Source: Bacillus sp. J37
Lineage (GTDB): Bacteria > Bacillota > Bacilli > Bacillales > Bacillaceae
DNA: 34,036 nt
Reading direction: 5' to 3'
Assembly: GCF_000518865.1 (NCBI RefSeq)
Contig: NZ_JAEK01000025.1
Coordinates: 1 to 34,036 of the forward strand
Shown: piece by piece, positions 17,073-25,817 of the stretch
Position numbering within the stretch: position 1 is the stretch's first letter
Layout: each line of letters starts with the position of its first letter
The notes under the pieces: generated by a model
What the model was told of the DNA's origin: nothing
The model's input: the letters and a program-made list of their open reading frames with translations, nothing else
Databases searched by the model: none
Translations under genes and position numbers: made by a program

Positions 17073-17975
17073 GTGAAATTTGTGACAGCTATTATACATA
17101 ATGAGCCGTTTGTTGGTTTATTACATGAAGAAAAAATAATCGACATACATAAAGCGGAACAGGTAATCTTTGAAATGAATTCTTTTCCAAAAACATTAGT
17201 CGAATGTGTTGCATTAGGTGATAAATTTATTCAAAATGTTAAGCAAATCGTCGATAAGTTGAAGGATGCAGACAGAGTGGAAAGCTATGTATTTGCGATA
17301 TCTGATGTGACTATTTTAGCGCCCATACCGAGGCCGGCAAAAAACATATTCTGTGTAGGAAAGAATTATCGGGAGCATGCGATTGAAATGGGAACGGAAG
17401 AAGATATACCAAAGCATGTAATGCTTTTTTCAAAAGCACCGACGACCGTCATCGGTCATGAACAAGAAATTGATCCACATTCCCATATCACAACTGAATT
17501 GGATTACGAGGGTGAATTAGCGATTGTAATAGGCAAAAAGGGAAAGCGTATTGGCGAGGCTGAAGCAATGGACTATGTATTTGGCTATACGATTGTTAAT
17601 GATATTACAGCGCGAAATTTACAGACACAGCATAAGCAATTTCTATTGGGCAAAAGCTTAGACACATCTTGTCCAATTGGTCCGTACTTAATTCATAAAT
17701 CTGCGATCTCAGACCCATATGATCTTACCATAAAAACAAAAGTGAATGATGAAATAAGACAAGATGGCCATACAAAGGATATGATTTTTTCAATTGAGCA
17801 TATCATTTCAACAATTTCACAGGGAACAACATTAGAACCGGGAGATATCATCGCAACAGGAACTCCTGCTGGTGTAGGAAAAGGATTTAAGCCGCCTAAA
17901 TTCCTACAACCGGGTGATGTGATAGAAATTGAGATTGGGGGAATCGGAACATTACGAAATAAGGTGTCAAGGTAA
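17073..17975 (+). CDS. yisK: Fumarylacetoacetate hydrolase-family protein YisK
   Basis: YisK, 300 aa, cytoplasmic FAH-superfamily enzyme. The metal site is visible as DYEGELA (Glu146, Glu148) and VND (Asp177), with Lys194 following; GKNYREHAIEMG (96-107) and GTPAGVG (263-269) are further family motifs. B. subtilis YisK is reported to decarboxylate oxaloacetate and to affect cell shape through Mbl; carrying that over to this protein is inference. The start is GTG 17073 with GGGAGG seven bases upstream. A SigmaH-like promoter precedes it, so expression may rise at entry to stationary phase. Confidence 0.92.
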   Translation: MKFVTAIIHNEPFVGLLHEEKIIDIHKAEQVIFEMNSFPKTLVECVALGDKFIQNVKQIVDKLKDADRVESYVFAISDVTILAPIPRPAKNIFCVGKNYREHAIEMGTEEDIPKHVMLFSKAPTTVIGHEQEIDPHSHITTELDYEGELAIVIGKKGKRIGEAEAMDYVFGYTIVNDITARNLQTQHKQFLLGKSLDTSCPIGPYLIHKSAISDPYDLTIKTKVNDEIRQDGHTKDMIFSIEHIISTISQGTTLEPGDIIATGTPAGVGKGFKPPKFLQPGDVIEIEIGGIGTLRNKVSR

Positions 17976-17983
17976 GGAAATGG

Positions 17984-18017
17984 AAGGAGTCTGTCTTTGG
18001 ATTTGACTTCTTTTTTA
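17984..18017 (+). terminator. Terminator after yisK
   Basis: AAGGAGTC (17984-17991) pairs with GACTTCTT (18005-18012), with one G-T pair, followed by TTTT. Confidence 0.55.
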
Positions 18018-18131
18018 CTTTAAGGTCCTAATATTCACAGGAAGTTCATTCTTTTCATGTTAATTTTTTAATATTTGCAGTAAATCATGCTAAAATAGGT
18101 TTGTCTGTGATCAGTTTAAGGAGGAAAAAAT

Positions 18132-18491
18132 ATGACACATGCACACATAACAACCTGGGTTGTGGCGATTATTTTATTCTTTGTCGCACACTCGCTGTAT
18201 AAGTCTGGAAAAGAAAAGCCGTCTAAAATTGTACATATGGTTCTAAGATTATTTTACATTTTAATTATTGTGACAGGTGGTTTGCTTGTATCAGCTATTT
18301 ATAAGATAGATGGCGAATACATTGCGAAAATGATCTTGGGTGTGTGGACCATTGGAGCAATGGAAATGGTATTAGTCCGCTTGAAAAAAGGGAAGCCAAC
18401 AAGAGTATTTTGGATTCAATTTGTGATTGTTGTGATCCTTACGATTTTATTAGGAATGCGTCTACCTTTAGGAATCTGGAGCTTTTCGTAA
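18132..18491 (+). CDS. yisL: Membrane protein YisL (UPF0344 family)
   Basis: YisL, 119 aa, a small integral membrane protein of unknown function. Four hydrophobic helices can be seen at about residues 8-20, 34-57, 64-82 and 95-117, with basic loops (SGKEKPSK, RLKKGKPTR) that should face the cytoplasm. AAGGAGG sits seven bases before ATG 18132. It has its own gap from yisK and a strong terminator behind it, so it is likely monocistronic. TAAAAT at 18091-18096 is a possible -10 box, but the -35 is poor. Confidence 0.88.
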   Translation: MTHAHITTWVVAIILFFVAHSLYKSGKEKPSKIVHMVLRLFYILIIVTGGLLVSAIYKIDGEYIAKMILGVWTIGAMEMVLVRLKKGKPTRVFWIQFVIVVILTILLGMRLPLGIWSFS

Positions 18492-18495
18492 AACA

Positions 18496-18529
18496 AAAAA
18501 TGCCTTCTCTTAAGAGTAGGCATTTTTTT
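18496..18529. terminator. Terminator after yisL
   Basis: AAAATGCCT pairs with AGGCATTTT around TCTCTTAAGAGT, followed by a run of T. The left arm starts with an A-run, so it can also act on - strand transcripts. Confidence 0.8.
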
Positions 18530-18570
18530 GTTCACAGGTAAGATAGTATAGAACTTCGTAATTAGTTTTA

Positions 18571-18777
18571 GTGTCTAGCTCCGAAGCACAGGACGTGCAA
18601 GTGCAGTCGTGGAGATTGACGTCGCGTAGTTAGACTGCCAGCGCCTATCGCCGTACAAACATCAGATTATCTCCCTACGATAAGTCAACATCGGTTTGCT
18701 TCGCTTACCGTGTTTCCTAAATCTTTAGTCGACGCTCCTCCAGTTTGTACGGCGATGACCAAGGCTCTTGCGCATTT
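18571..18777. repeat. Large palindromic intergenic repeat, copy 1
   Basis: The block opens with GTGTCTAGCTCC and ends CAAGGCTCTTGCGCATTTCTA. CGCCGTACAAAC (from 18648) and GTTTGTACGGCG (to 18754) form a 12-bp perfect stem around a long loop. Copy 2 at 31038-31159 has the same outer wording but a different centre. The family looks like a very common Bacillaceae intergenic repeat (GTGTCCAGCTCCAGCGCC...CAAGGCGCTTGCGCTTTTC). The yisN stop codon TAG is the last three bases of the shared CTA end. Confidence 0.65.
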
Positions 18778-19341
18778 CTAATAAAACTTACTGCAAACCA
18801 ATCTTCTCTCTCCAAGGCTTGTTGTCATTTCCAGCCGGTCTGAGGAATGAACCCCTCTTTCAAAGTGATGTTGAATTCCGAGTATGCATTCTTCATTGTC
18901 CAGCTGATAAAAAGATACTCCTTTTTTATGAACGCGATTTTCAAGAAATAATAATTGGTTATATGAATAAATACAGTCATAAGGTGAGAAGCCAAGTGAA
19001 TTAATTTGCTTTATTAACCGGACAAATGTCTCATCTTGTAGTTCCTTCAGCATTTCATCCAGTGCAATCTGTAGTTTTTTTCGTACGCGAACAGTATCAC
19101 CATCATTGACTGAATAAGTCCCCGTATTTGTTTTAATCTTCCCCAAACCTATCCATACCCCGGTTTTCCACCCTGTAGATTGCAAAATTTCTATATGCGA
19201 ATTGTGAATCTCATCTAATAAAAGAAGCTCATCATTCATATCATCATAAATGACGTACTGATCATTCGCTACTTCGATCAGTCCGGTTAAATACGAACGT
19301 TTTTGGTTTAATAGCAGATCTGTCCGTTTTAATGGAAACAT
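18778..19341 (-). CDS. yisN: YisN-like protein (DUF2777 family)
   Basis: A 187-aa soluble protein of unknown function, assigned to YisN mainly by its place beside asnO and by a DUF2777-like makeup. It opens MFPLKRTDLLLNQKRSYLTG and is rich in charged residues; TGVWIGLGKIKTNTGTYSVNDGDTVRVRKKL looks like a beta-rich middle, and DEMLKELQDETFVRLIKQIN a helix. There are no membrane segments and no catalytic motif I can name. The start is ATG 19341 with GGAGGT seven bases upstream; a 30-codon upstream extension lacks a ribosome site. The stop codon lies at the very end of a palindromic repeat. Confidence 0.75.
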   Translation of the reverse strand: MFPLKRTDLLLNQKRSYLTGLIEVANDQYVIYDDMNDELLLLDEIHNSHIEILQSTGWKTGVWIGLGKIKTNTGTYSVNDGDTVRVRKKLQIALDEMLKELQDETFVRLIKQINSLGFSPYDCIYSYNQLLFLENRVHKKGVSFYQLDNEECILGIQHHFERGVHSSDRLEMTTSLGERRLVCSKFY

Positions 19342-19556
19342 GATATTTACCTCCAAATCATTCTGACACGAGTATTGTAGTAGATTTTGTGTTGTTACTC
19401 GTTTTAGACAAAAGTGAGTAAGTTTATGCATGGATATTTTGATTAGGACAATTCAACATTGTTATGTCATGGGCATAGACTAGGTACACCTGTTGGAGTA
19501 ATTGGCGTGAGAATATATAACATGGATTGTAAATAGATGAGGGAGATGATAGGTAA

Positions 19557-21407
19557 ATGTGTGGAATCACTGGGTGGGTAAACTTTAAGGGACATATAAG
19601 CACGGAAAGAGAAACCATTAAGAAGATGGCAGAAACTTTATCTAAAAGGGGACCAGACGATACAAATATTTGGGGAGAAAACCATGTGCTGTTCGGCCAT
19701 AAGCGTTTAGTCGTTGTTGATCCGGCTGGTGGTATCCAGCCAATGACAAGAACAAAGAATGACCACACTTATACCATTTGCTATAATGGAGAGCTTTATA
19801 ATACAGAAGATATTCGGAGAGAACTTCTTGCAAAGGGGTACACATTTAAAGGACATTCCGATACAGAGGTGCTCCTCCAATCATATATAGAATGGGAAGA
19901 AGAATGTGTCCACCGATTAAATGGGATTTTTGCTTTTGCAGTTTGGGATACATCAAAGGAAAAACTTTTTATTGGAAGAGATCGCTTAGGGGTAAAACCT
20001 TTATTTTATAAGGAAGAGAATGGCTCACTTCTTTTTGGCTCAGAGCTTAAAGCGATTCTGGCACATCCATCGGTTTCGGCGAAATTAGATAAAACAGGTT
20101 TATCCGAAATATTTGGTGTCGGACCGGCTCGTACACCTGGTGTTGGTGTATTTAAAGGCATTGATGAGCTCCGTCCGGCTCATGCATTAGTATATACGAA
20201 AAACGGCTTGAAAAAATGGCGCTATTGGGATGTTGAAAGCAAACCACATGAAGATTCTGTAGAAGATACATCAGAAAAGGTACGCTCTTTATTTACGGAT
20301 GCAGTAACAAGACAACTGGTCTCAGATGTTCCACTTTGTACATTCCTTTCAGGCGGGGTAGATTCCAGTGCCATTACAGCAATTGCTGCCGAACATTACA
20401 GAAAAGAAGGGAAGGGGCAGCTTCATACGTATTCAATCGATTACGAGGATAATGAGAAGTTTTTTAAGGCTAATGAGTTTCAGCCGAACTCGGATGGCCC
20501 ATGGATTCAAAAAATGAGTGACGAATTCAATACTGTTCACCATCGCTGTGTAATTACTCAACAAGAGTTAGTGGACCATCTCATTGAAGCTACATCTGTA
20601 CGTGACCTTCCGGGTATGGCTGATGTTGATTCATCATTGCTTTGGTTTTGCCGTGAAATAAAAAATGACTTTGTTGTAGGTCTATCAGGTGAATGTGCAG
20701 ATGAAATTTTTGGGGGATATCCATGGTTTCACCGACCTGAAGATTTAGCCAGCTCCGGCTTTCCCTGGATGCGTTCAACAGATGAAAGAATGTCATTATT
20801 AAAACCTGAATGGCAAAATAAATTACAATTACATGAATATGTTCAGGCTCGACATCAGGAAACGTTGAAAGAAACACCATTGCTTGAAGGTGAATCAGAA
20901 ATTGAAACAAAAAGACGACAACTCTTTTATTTAAATATACATTGGTTTATGACAAATTTATTGGATCGAAAAGATCGAATGAGTATGGGGGCAAGCTTGG
21001 AGGTTCGTGTTCCATTTGCTGATCATCGTCTTGTTGAATATGTATGGAATATTCCTTGGGACATGAAAATGTATGGTGACCGTGAAAAAGGCATTCTTCG
21101 AAAAGCATTAGAAGGAATTTTGCCAAATGAGGTCCTCTATCGGAAGAAAAGTCCTTATCCAAAAACACATAACCCTGAGTATACGAGATTAGTGAAAAAT
21201 TGGCTGCTATCCCTTGTGGATGGGAAGGATTCCATATTGCATGAACTTCTCAACAAGCAAAAGCTCAACGATATAATTGAAACAGAGGGGAAGGCATTCC
21301 AGGTTCCATGGTTCGGTCAATTAATGTCAGGTCCACAGCTTCTAGCCCATTTGGCGCAAATCCATGTCTGGTTTGACAACTATTCAATTGATATTGATGA
21401 AAGATAA
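19557..21407 (+). CDS. asnO: Asparagine synthetase (glutamine-hydrolysing) AsnO
   Basis: AsnO, 616 aa, makes asparagine from aspartate, ATP and glutamine. The N-terminal glutaminase domain starts with Cys2 (MCGITGWV), the nucleophile left after Met removal, which fixes the start; it includes RGPDD and YNGELYN. The synthetase domain has the PP-loop SGGVDSS at 265-271 and later GECADEIFGGYPW and DRMSMGASLEVRVPF. The B. subtilis asnO is expressed in sporulation and needed for it. A G-rich ribosome site (GAGGGAG) lies upstream. No clear sporulation promoter could be named in the divergent yisN-asnO region. Confidence 0.95.
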   Translation: MCGITGWVNFKGHISTERETIKKMAETLSKRGPDDTNIWGENHVLFGHKRLVVVDPAGGIQPMTRTKNDHTYTICYNGELYNTEDIRRELLAKGYTFKGHSDTEVLLQSYIEWEEECVHRLNGIFAFAVWDTSKEKLFIGRDRLGVKPLFYKEENGSLLFGSELKAILAHPSVSAKLDKTGLSEIFGVGPARTPGVGVFKGIDELRPAHALVYTKNGLKKWRYWDVESKPHEDSVEDTSEKVRSLFTDAVTRQLVSDVPLCTFLSGGVDSSAITAIAAEHYRKEGKGQLHTYSIDYEDNEKFFKANEFQPNSDGPWIQKMSDEFNTVHHRCVITQQELVDHLIEATSVRDLPGMADVDSSLLWFCREIKNDFVVGLSGECADEIFGGYPWFHRPEDLASSGFPWMRSTDERMSLLKPEWQNKLQLHEYVQARHQETLKETPLLEGESEIETKRRQLFYLNIHWFMTNLLDRKDRMSMGASLEVRVPFADHRLVEYVWNIPWDMKMYGDREKGILRKALEGILPNEVLYRKKSPYPKTHNPEYTRLVKNWLLSLVDGKDSILHELLNKQKLNDIIETEGKAFQVPWFGQLMSGPQLLAHLAQIHVWFDNYSIDIDER

Positions 21408-21432
21408 GAGATTACGAGAAAAATAGATGGAA

Positions 21433-21490
21433 AAAGGTCAGACCCTTGGATCACACATAAAGTGTGAGATCGAGGGTCTGGCCTTTATTA
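21433..21490. terminator. Long bidirectional terminator between asnO and yisQ
   Basis: AAAGGTCAGACCCT pairs with AGGGTCTGGCCTTT, and GATCACAC with GTGTGAGATC continues the stem with few mismatches. Runs of T follow on both strands, serving the convergent asnO and yisQ genes. Confidence 0.8.
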
Positions 21491-21513
21491 CTGGGTATAA
21501 GTATTGAAATTGC

Positions 21514-22872
21514 TTACGACACAATGGCTTCTTGAGCAAATCGTTTTCCCTGCCATGCCTTTGATTTCCAGCGGTAATACATAATGATTCCTCTTACCCA
21601 TTCGTCAGTTATAAAGGCAATCCATACTCCGATAAGACCAAGGTCAAAATGAATGCCCAGCACATAGGCGATTGGAACACTAACACCCCACATCGAGAGA
21701 ATTCCTATATAGGTAGGGAATCGAATATCTCCCGCTGCTCTTAAAGATCCGATAATAATCATATTAAAGGCTCTTCCAGGTTCAAGTAAGATGGTGAGCA
21801 ATATTAAAGTCCCGCCAATTTCCAAAATTCTTTCATTTGATGTAAAGATGCCAAGCAATTGATCTGAGAATAAAGTAAAGACGATCGCCATCAGCGTGGA
21901 AATGACGATCCCATAATGCAGGCTCTGTAAGCATCTTTTGTATGCACGATCGTATTCATTTGCTCCCACCATATAGCCGATTAAAATTTGTGTCCCCTGA
22001 CTTACAGCTGAACTGAATAATAAAATGAGCATCATAAGATTTTGGGCATATACTTTTGTTGTTAATGCCTCTGTTCCAATCATGGTGATGAAGAAGGTAA
22101 TCACCATTTGTGATGTATTATATGACAATTGTTCACCGGCAGTCGGGATACCGATATGAAGGAGCTTTTTAATATGATGTGCCGGCAACTTGAACAAGTC
22201 TTTTAGATTGAGAGTAAAGTGAACACGTTGCTTTAAAATATAAAGGATAACGAGTAACCCAATAAAACGGGACACAACTGTTGAGATTGCAACACCTTGA
22301 ACACCTAACACTGGAATACCAAATGGTCCAAAAATAAATAAATAGTTTCCGATCACGTTAATCAAATTCATCCCGATCGTTAGGTACATAGAATCCTTCG
22401 TGTATCCATGGCTTTTAAGAATGGCACCAGCGGTCATAATTAAAGCTTGAAGAAAAGAAAATCCTCCAACAACCTGTAAATAAAAAGTTGCTTCAGGCAT
22501 TAGCTCTTGTGGCAAATTCATCAATTGCAGGATATCCTCACTTGCAATGACGATCACAACACTAATGAGGATACTAAATAAAAGATTTGCAGAGAGAGAT
22601 ACAGATGATATCTCTTTCGCATTTTTGTACTGATTTCCACCTATATATTGAGCAACAAGAATGGTTGTTCCTGTCGCAATAAACCCAAACATCACGATTA
22701 AGAGAAATAAGATTTGATTGGAAACACCGACAGCTGCTACAGAATTATCAGAATATTGACTGAGCATCAATGTATCAGCATTCCCCATTAACATATGAAG
22801 CATGATTTCAATAAAGATGGGCCAGGTTAATGCAAATAATGTCATTTTACGATCTTGTCTTAAAGTAGACAT
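21514..22872 (-). CDS. yisQ: MATE-family efflux protein YisQ
   Basis: A 452-aa MATE (multidrug and toxic compound extrusion) antiporter with about 12 membrane helices. Family wording includes GNADTLMLSQYSDNSVAAVGVSNQ in the first helices and GIPTAGEQLSYNTSQM in the second half, showing the internal twofold repeat. Such proteins export cationic drugs or metabolites using Na+ or H+; the substrate is not known. The start at 22872 is preferred because AAAGGAGGT is nine bases away; an ATG two codons earlier would be only three bases from it. It is divergent from the AraC-type gene yisR, a plausible regulator. Confidence 0.9.
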   Translation of the reverse strand: MSTLRQDRKMTLFALTWPIFIEIMLHMLMGNADTLMLSQYSDNSVAAVGVSNQILFLLIVMFGFIATGTTILVAQYIGGNQYKNAKEISSVSLSANLLFSILISVVIVIASEDILQLMNLPQELMPEATFYLQVVGGFSFLQALIMTAGAILKSHGYTKDSMYLTIGMNLINVIGNYLFIFGPFGIPVLGVQGVAISTVVSRFIGLLVILYILKQRVHFTLNLKDLFKLPAHHIKKLLHIGIPTAGEQLSYNTSQMVITFFITMIGTEALTTKVYAQNLMMLILLFSSAVSQGTQILIGYMVGANEYDRAYKRCLQSLHYGIVISTLMAIVFTLFSDQLLGIFTSNERILEIGGTLILLTILLEPGRAFNMIIIGSLRAAGDIRFPTYIGILSMWGVSVPIAYVLGIHFDLGLIGVWIAFITDEWVRGIIMYYRWKSKAWQGKRFAQEAIVS

Positions 22873-22905
22873 TTTCATCTACCTCCTTTACTGCATGTCG
22901 ATAAT

Positions 22906-22916
22906 ACTTAATAAGT
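22906..22916. promoter_or_regulatory. Palindrome in the yisQ-yisR divergent promoter region
   Basis: ACTTAATAAGT is an 11-bp palindrome (5-bp arms) between the divergent genes. TATAAT at 22932-22937 could be the -10 box of yisR. Operator use is inferred. Confidence 0.3.
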
Positions 22917-22993
22917 TTACATAGATTGCAGTATAATAGAAAGAGAAGATTACGATATAATTTGGAGAAATACGACTTAGAGGATGATGCAGC

Positions 22994-23854
22994 TTGTCAC
23001 ATATACAGTTTCAGGTACCGGCTTTTCCGACCTTGATTAAAGGAGGATATGCTGTTTTTGAAAAGGGTAAAAAACATTTTCATCGTACATTTACGGTGCT
23101 TGACTTGATTTACGTAAAATCAGGGGAATTATATCTAACAGAAGATCGTATTCCTTACTCAATTGGCAAGGGCCAATATATTATTTTACTTCCAGGGTTT
23201 GAACATTTCGGTCATAAAGGCTGTCAGGTGAAATCTGAATATTATTGGTTTCATTTTATGATTCCTACAAACTATGAAATTGTAGAAGAGGGGATTACAA
23301 ATTGGGCTGATATTCATGAATCAGAAGGAGACTATGAACACCCTCCTTCTTACAGACTGTCTATTCCTTGTTATGGGGAAATAGAGAATACAAGCTTTGT
23401 AGAATCCATTTTTCACCAAATATTACATGTTGATCATCAAACACCTGATTATCAATTAAGGCAGCAATTGTTTTTTCAGGAGTTTCTTTTACACCTCCAA
23501 AAGGAAGCATGCAAAATCCCTTCTGCTGCCGAAAAGGTAGTAGAAGAAGTGGTAGCTTATATTCAAGCACATTACAGAGATGAGGTGAAAATGGAGGATC
23601 TTGCAAATGCTATCCATTTTCACCCGGATTATATTACTCGTTGTATGCAAAAAATTGTTGGTGAGACGCCAAATCATTATTTAAATAGATATCGGATGAA
23701 CCAAGCAAAAAGATTGTTAGCCACTACAGATCAAAAGATCGCTAATATCTCAAATGAAGTGGGGATTTTGGATTCCACTTACTTTTCAAAACTATTTAAG
23801 AAAATGGAGGGTCTCACACCAATTGAATATCGAAAGGTCATACTAAGGAGATAA
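22994..23854 (+). CDS. yisR: AraC-family transcriptional regulator YisR
   Basis: A 286-aa AraC/XylS-type regulator. Residues 1 to about 150 form the cupin-like effector-binding part (GELYLTEDRIPYSIGKGQYIILLPGFEHFG). Residues about 185-284 hold the two helix-turn-helix units, with MEDLANAIHFHPDYITRCMQKIVGETPNHYLNRYR and ILDSTYFSKLFKKMEGLTPIEYRK. The start is TTG 22994, with GAGGATG about 10 bases upstream; nearby ATGs at 22984 and 22987 are out of frame and hit a stop quickly. It is divergent from yisQ and converges on the GH13 gene with only eight bases between stops. Confidence 0.9.
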   Translation: MSHIQFQVPAFPTLIKGGYAVFEKGKKHFHRTFTVLDLIYVKSGELYLTEDRIPYSIGKGQYIILLPGFEHFGHKGCQVKSEYYWFHFMIPTNYEIVEEGITNWADIHESEGDYEHPPSYRLSIPCYGEIENTSFVESIFHQILHVDHQTPDYQLRQQLFFQEFLLHLQKEACKIPSAAEKVVEEVVAYIQAHYRDEVKMEDLANAIHFHPDYITRCMQKIVGETPNHYLNRYRMNQAKRLLATTDQKIANISNEVGILDSTYFSKLFKKMEGLTPIEYRKVILRR

Positions 23855-23862
23855 CAAGACAG

Positions 23863-25617
23863 TTATTTCTTAATAAGCAAAAGGGCAAAGTCATAGCCAT
23901 CAAGTGTGACAGAAAGCTGATCGGAATGTGCAGCAAATTCTTTTGAGAGCCAGAGGTCAAAAATCGTACGGTCTTTAAGTTGTAACGGAAGCAAAATCGT
24001 TTGTTTTTCAGGATGATTATTAATGACAACAATGACAAGTTGTGTGGAATTTTCTCTTTGATAACAAATGGAATTTTGGTTGATATCATAAGATAAGAGC
24101 TGGAATTCCCCGTCATTTCCGAGGACAGGATATTGCTTACGAAGGTGAATCAATCTTTTCATGAATGTTAGCATGTTCTGATCCTGTCTTGAAGTATCCC
24201 ATTCCATACACTTTCTGCATCCGGGATCCTGATCTCCGGTTATGCCGATTTCATCTCCATAGTAAATCGAAGGAGAACCATAGAAACTAAACTGAAAAAC
24301 GGATAACAGCTTAACTTTTTTCTTATTCATCTTTGCAAGATTTACGATTCTTGGTGTATCATGGCTTCCTACCATATTAAATAATGTATGATAAACAGGT
24401 TTTGGATATTGGTGTAAATAGTGTTGTAATGACTTAGTAAATTGCTCAGCATTTATCACATTATATGCGAAAAATTGGTGAAGAAGTTGTGCGAAAGGGT
24501 AATTCATCACAGCATCAAATTGATCCCCGTCAAGCCATGGCATCGCATCGTGCCATACTTCTCCAACTAGATACACATCAGGGTGGTCACGTTTTATCAC
24601 CTGACGAAAATCTTTCCAAAATTGATGGTCAATCTCATTCGCCACATCCAATCTCCATCCATCGATGTGACATTCTCTAATCCAAAATTGCCCAACATCA
24701 AATAAAAGTTTGCGAACCTCAGGATGTTGAGTGTTCAACTTCGGCATTGATTTTTCGAAGGAAAAGGTTTCATACTGTATGTCACCAGTTGATGAAAAGC
24801 TTATATGAAACCAATCCTTATATTGTGAAGCTTCTCCATGTTGCAACACATCTTGAAACGGAGGGAAGTCCTGCCCGCAATGATTAAAAACCGCATCAAG
24901 CATGACTCGAATTCCTCTTGCGTGGCACTCCTTAACAACATCTTTCATTTCTTGTATGCTTCCAAATTGCGGATCTATTTCAAAATAATTCACTGTGTCA
25001 TATTTATGATTTGAATGGGCCCGAAAGAGCGGGGTAAAGTAAATTCCGTTGATTCCCAAGTCTACTAAATAATCCAGATGTTGGAGGACACCTTGTAAAT
25101 CCCCTCCAAAAATAGAGTCTGAGGCAGGTTCTATGCTGTTCCATGCTAATGTTCCTGCAGGATCTTTTGATGAATCTCCATTTGCAAATCGATCTGGAAA
25201 GATTTGATACCAGACCGTATTTTTTACCCATTCAGGTGCTTTAAAGGCATCTGCACGATGATAATAAGGTAAGCAAAAATAAGCTGAAAAATCTTCATGA
25301 ACATGATCGGTAAATCCCTTTTCAGTGAAAAAGAGCTCCGACTCGTCGCTTTTTAAATGAAAGGCATACCTAAGACGCTTTTGTGGTGGGAAAACAGTAA
25401 CGGACCAGTAATCAAATAATCCATCTGTACCACTATGCAACATTTGTAATGATGTAGACTTCCAATGCCCCTGATCAAATTCAAATGGATCTCCATAAAG
25501 AAGATTGACGGAGTTAACATCTTGATGCTTTGTTCGAAGTTGAATTTGAAAAGACCCATCACAAGTTGGGTAAGCAAATTGATCTCCCGGACGATGATAA
25601 ATAGCTTCTCTCAGCAT
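23863..25617 (-). CDS. Cytoplasmic neopullulanase/maltogenic amylase-type GH13 enzyme
   Basis: A 584-aa glycoside hydrolase family 13 enzyme with no signal peptide, so it acts on maltodextrins inside the cell. Residues 1 to about 125 form the N-terminal starch-binding-like domain seen in neopullulanases and cyclomaltodextrinases; the barrel follows from VWYQIFPDRFANGD. Catalytic residues are intact: Asp324 in GWRLDVANE, Glu353 in LVGEVWHD, and His419-Asp420 in MVGSHDTPR, with region I as DAVFNH (241-246). AAGGAGAC precedes ATG 25617. It is convergent with yisR and has no visible link to a maltose transporter here. Confidence 0.93.
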   Translation of the reverse strand: MLREAIYHRPGDQFAYPTCDGSFQIQLRTKHQDVNSVNLLYGDPFEFDQGHWKSTSLQMLHSGTDGLFDYWSVTVFPPQKRLRYAFHLKSDESELFFTEKGFTDHVHEDFSAYFCLPYYHRADAFKAPEWVKNTVWYQIFPDRFANGDSSKDPAGTLAWNSIEPASDSIFGGDLQGVLQHLDYLVDLGINGIYFTPLFRAHSNHKYDTVNYFEIDPQFGSIQEMKDVVKECHARGIRVMLDAVFNHCGQDFPPFQDVLQHGEASQYKDWFHISFSSTGDIQYETFSFEKSMPKLNTQHPEVRKLLFDVGQFWIRECHIDGWRLDVANEIDHQFWKDFRQVIKRDHPDVYLVGEVWHDAMPWLDGDQFDAVMNYPFAQLLHQFFAYNVINAEQFTKSLQHYLHQYPKPVYHTLFNMVGSHDTPRIVNLAKMNKKKVKLLSVFQFSFYGSPSIYYGDEIGITGDQDPGCRKCMEWDTSRQDQNMLTFMKRLIHLRKQYPVLGNDGEFQLLSYDINQNSICYQRENSTQLVIVVINNHPEKQTILLPLQLKDRTIFDLWLSKEFAAHSDQLSVTLDGYDFALLLIKK

Positions 25618-25817
25618 GATGTCTCCTTTATCTTAAATGAATTTGTATTAATAAGCTTTTTCCAATTATAAACAGGAGATACAAGGAAAATGTATTTAAC
25701 TTTTTCATTCAGAAAAATTTAAACTCAAATAGGTGCCTGGCCATAATGTGCAATCCTGGTTCTAGATGTAAATCATATACAAAAAGGAGGTGTAACTATT
25801 CTACTGACATGTTCCTA

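Noticed and set aside
19432-19556. SigmaE-type promoter for asnO (GGATATTTT or CATAGACT)
   Set aside because: No pair with correct spacing matched both boxes well.
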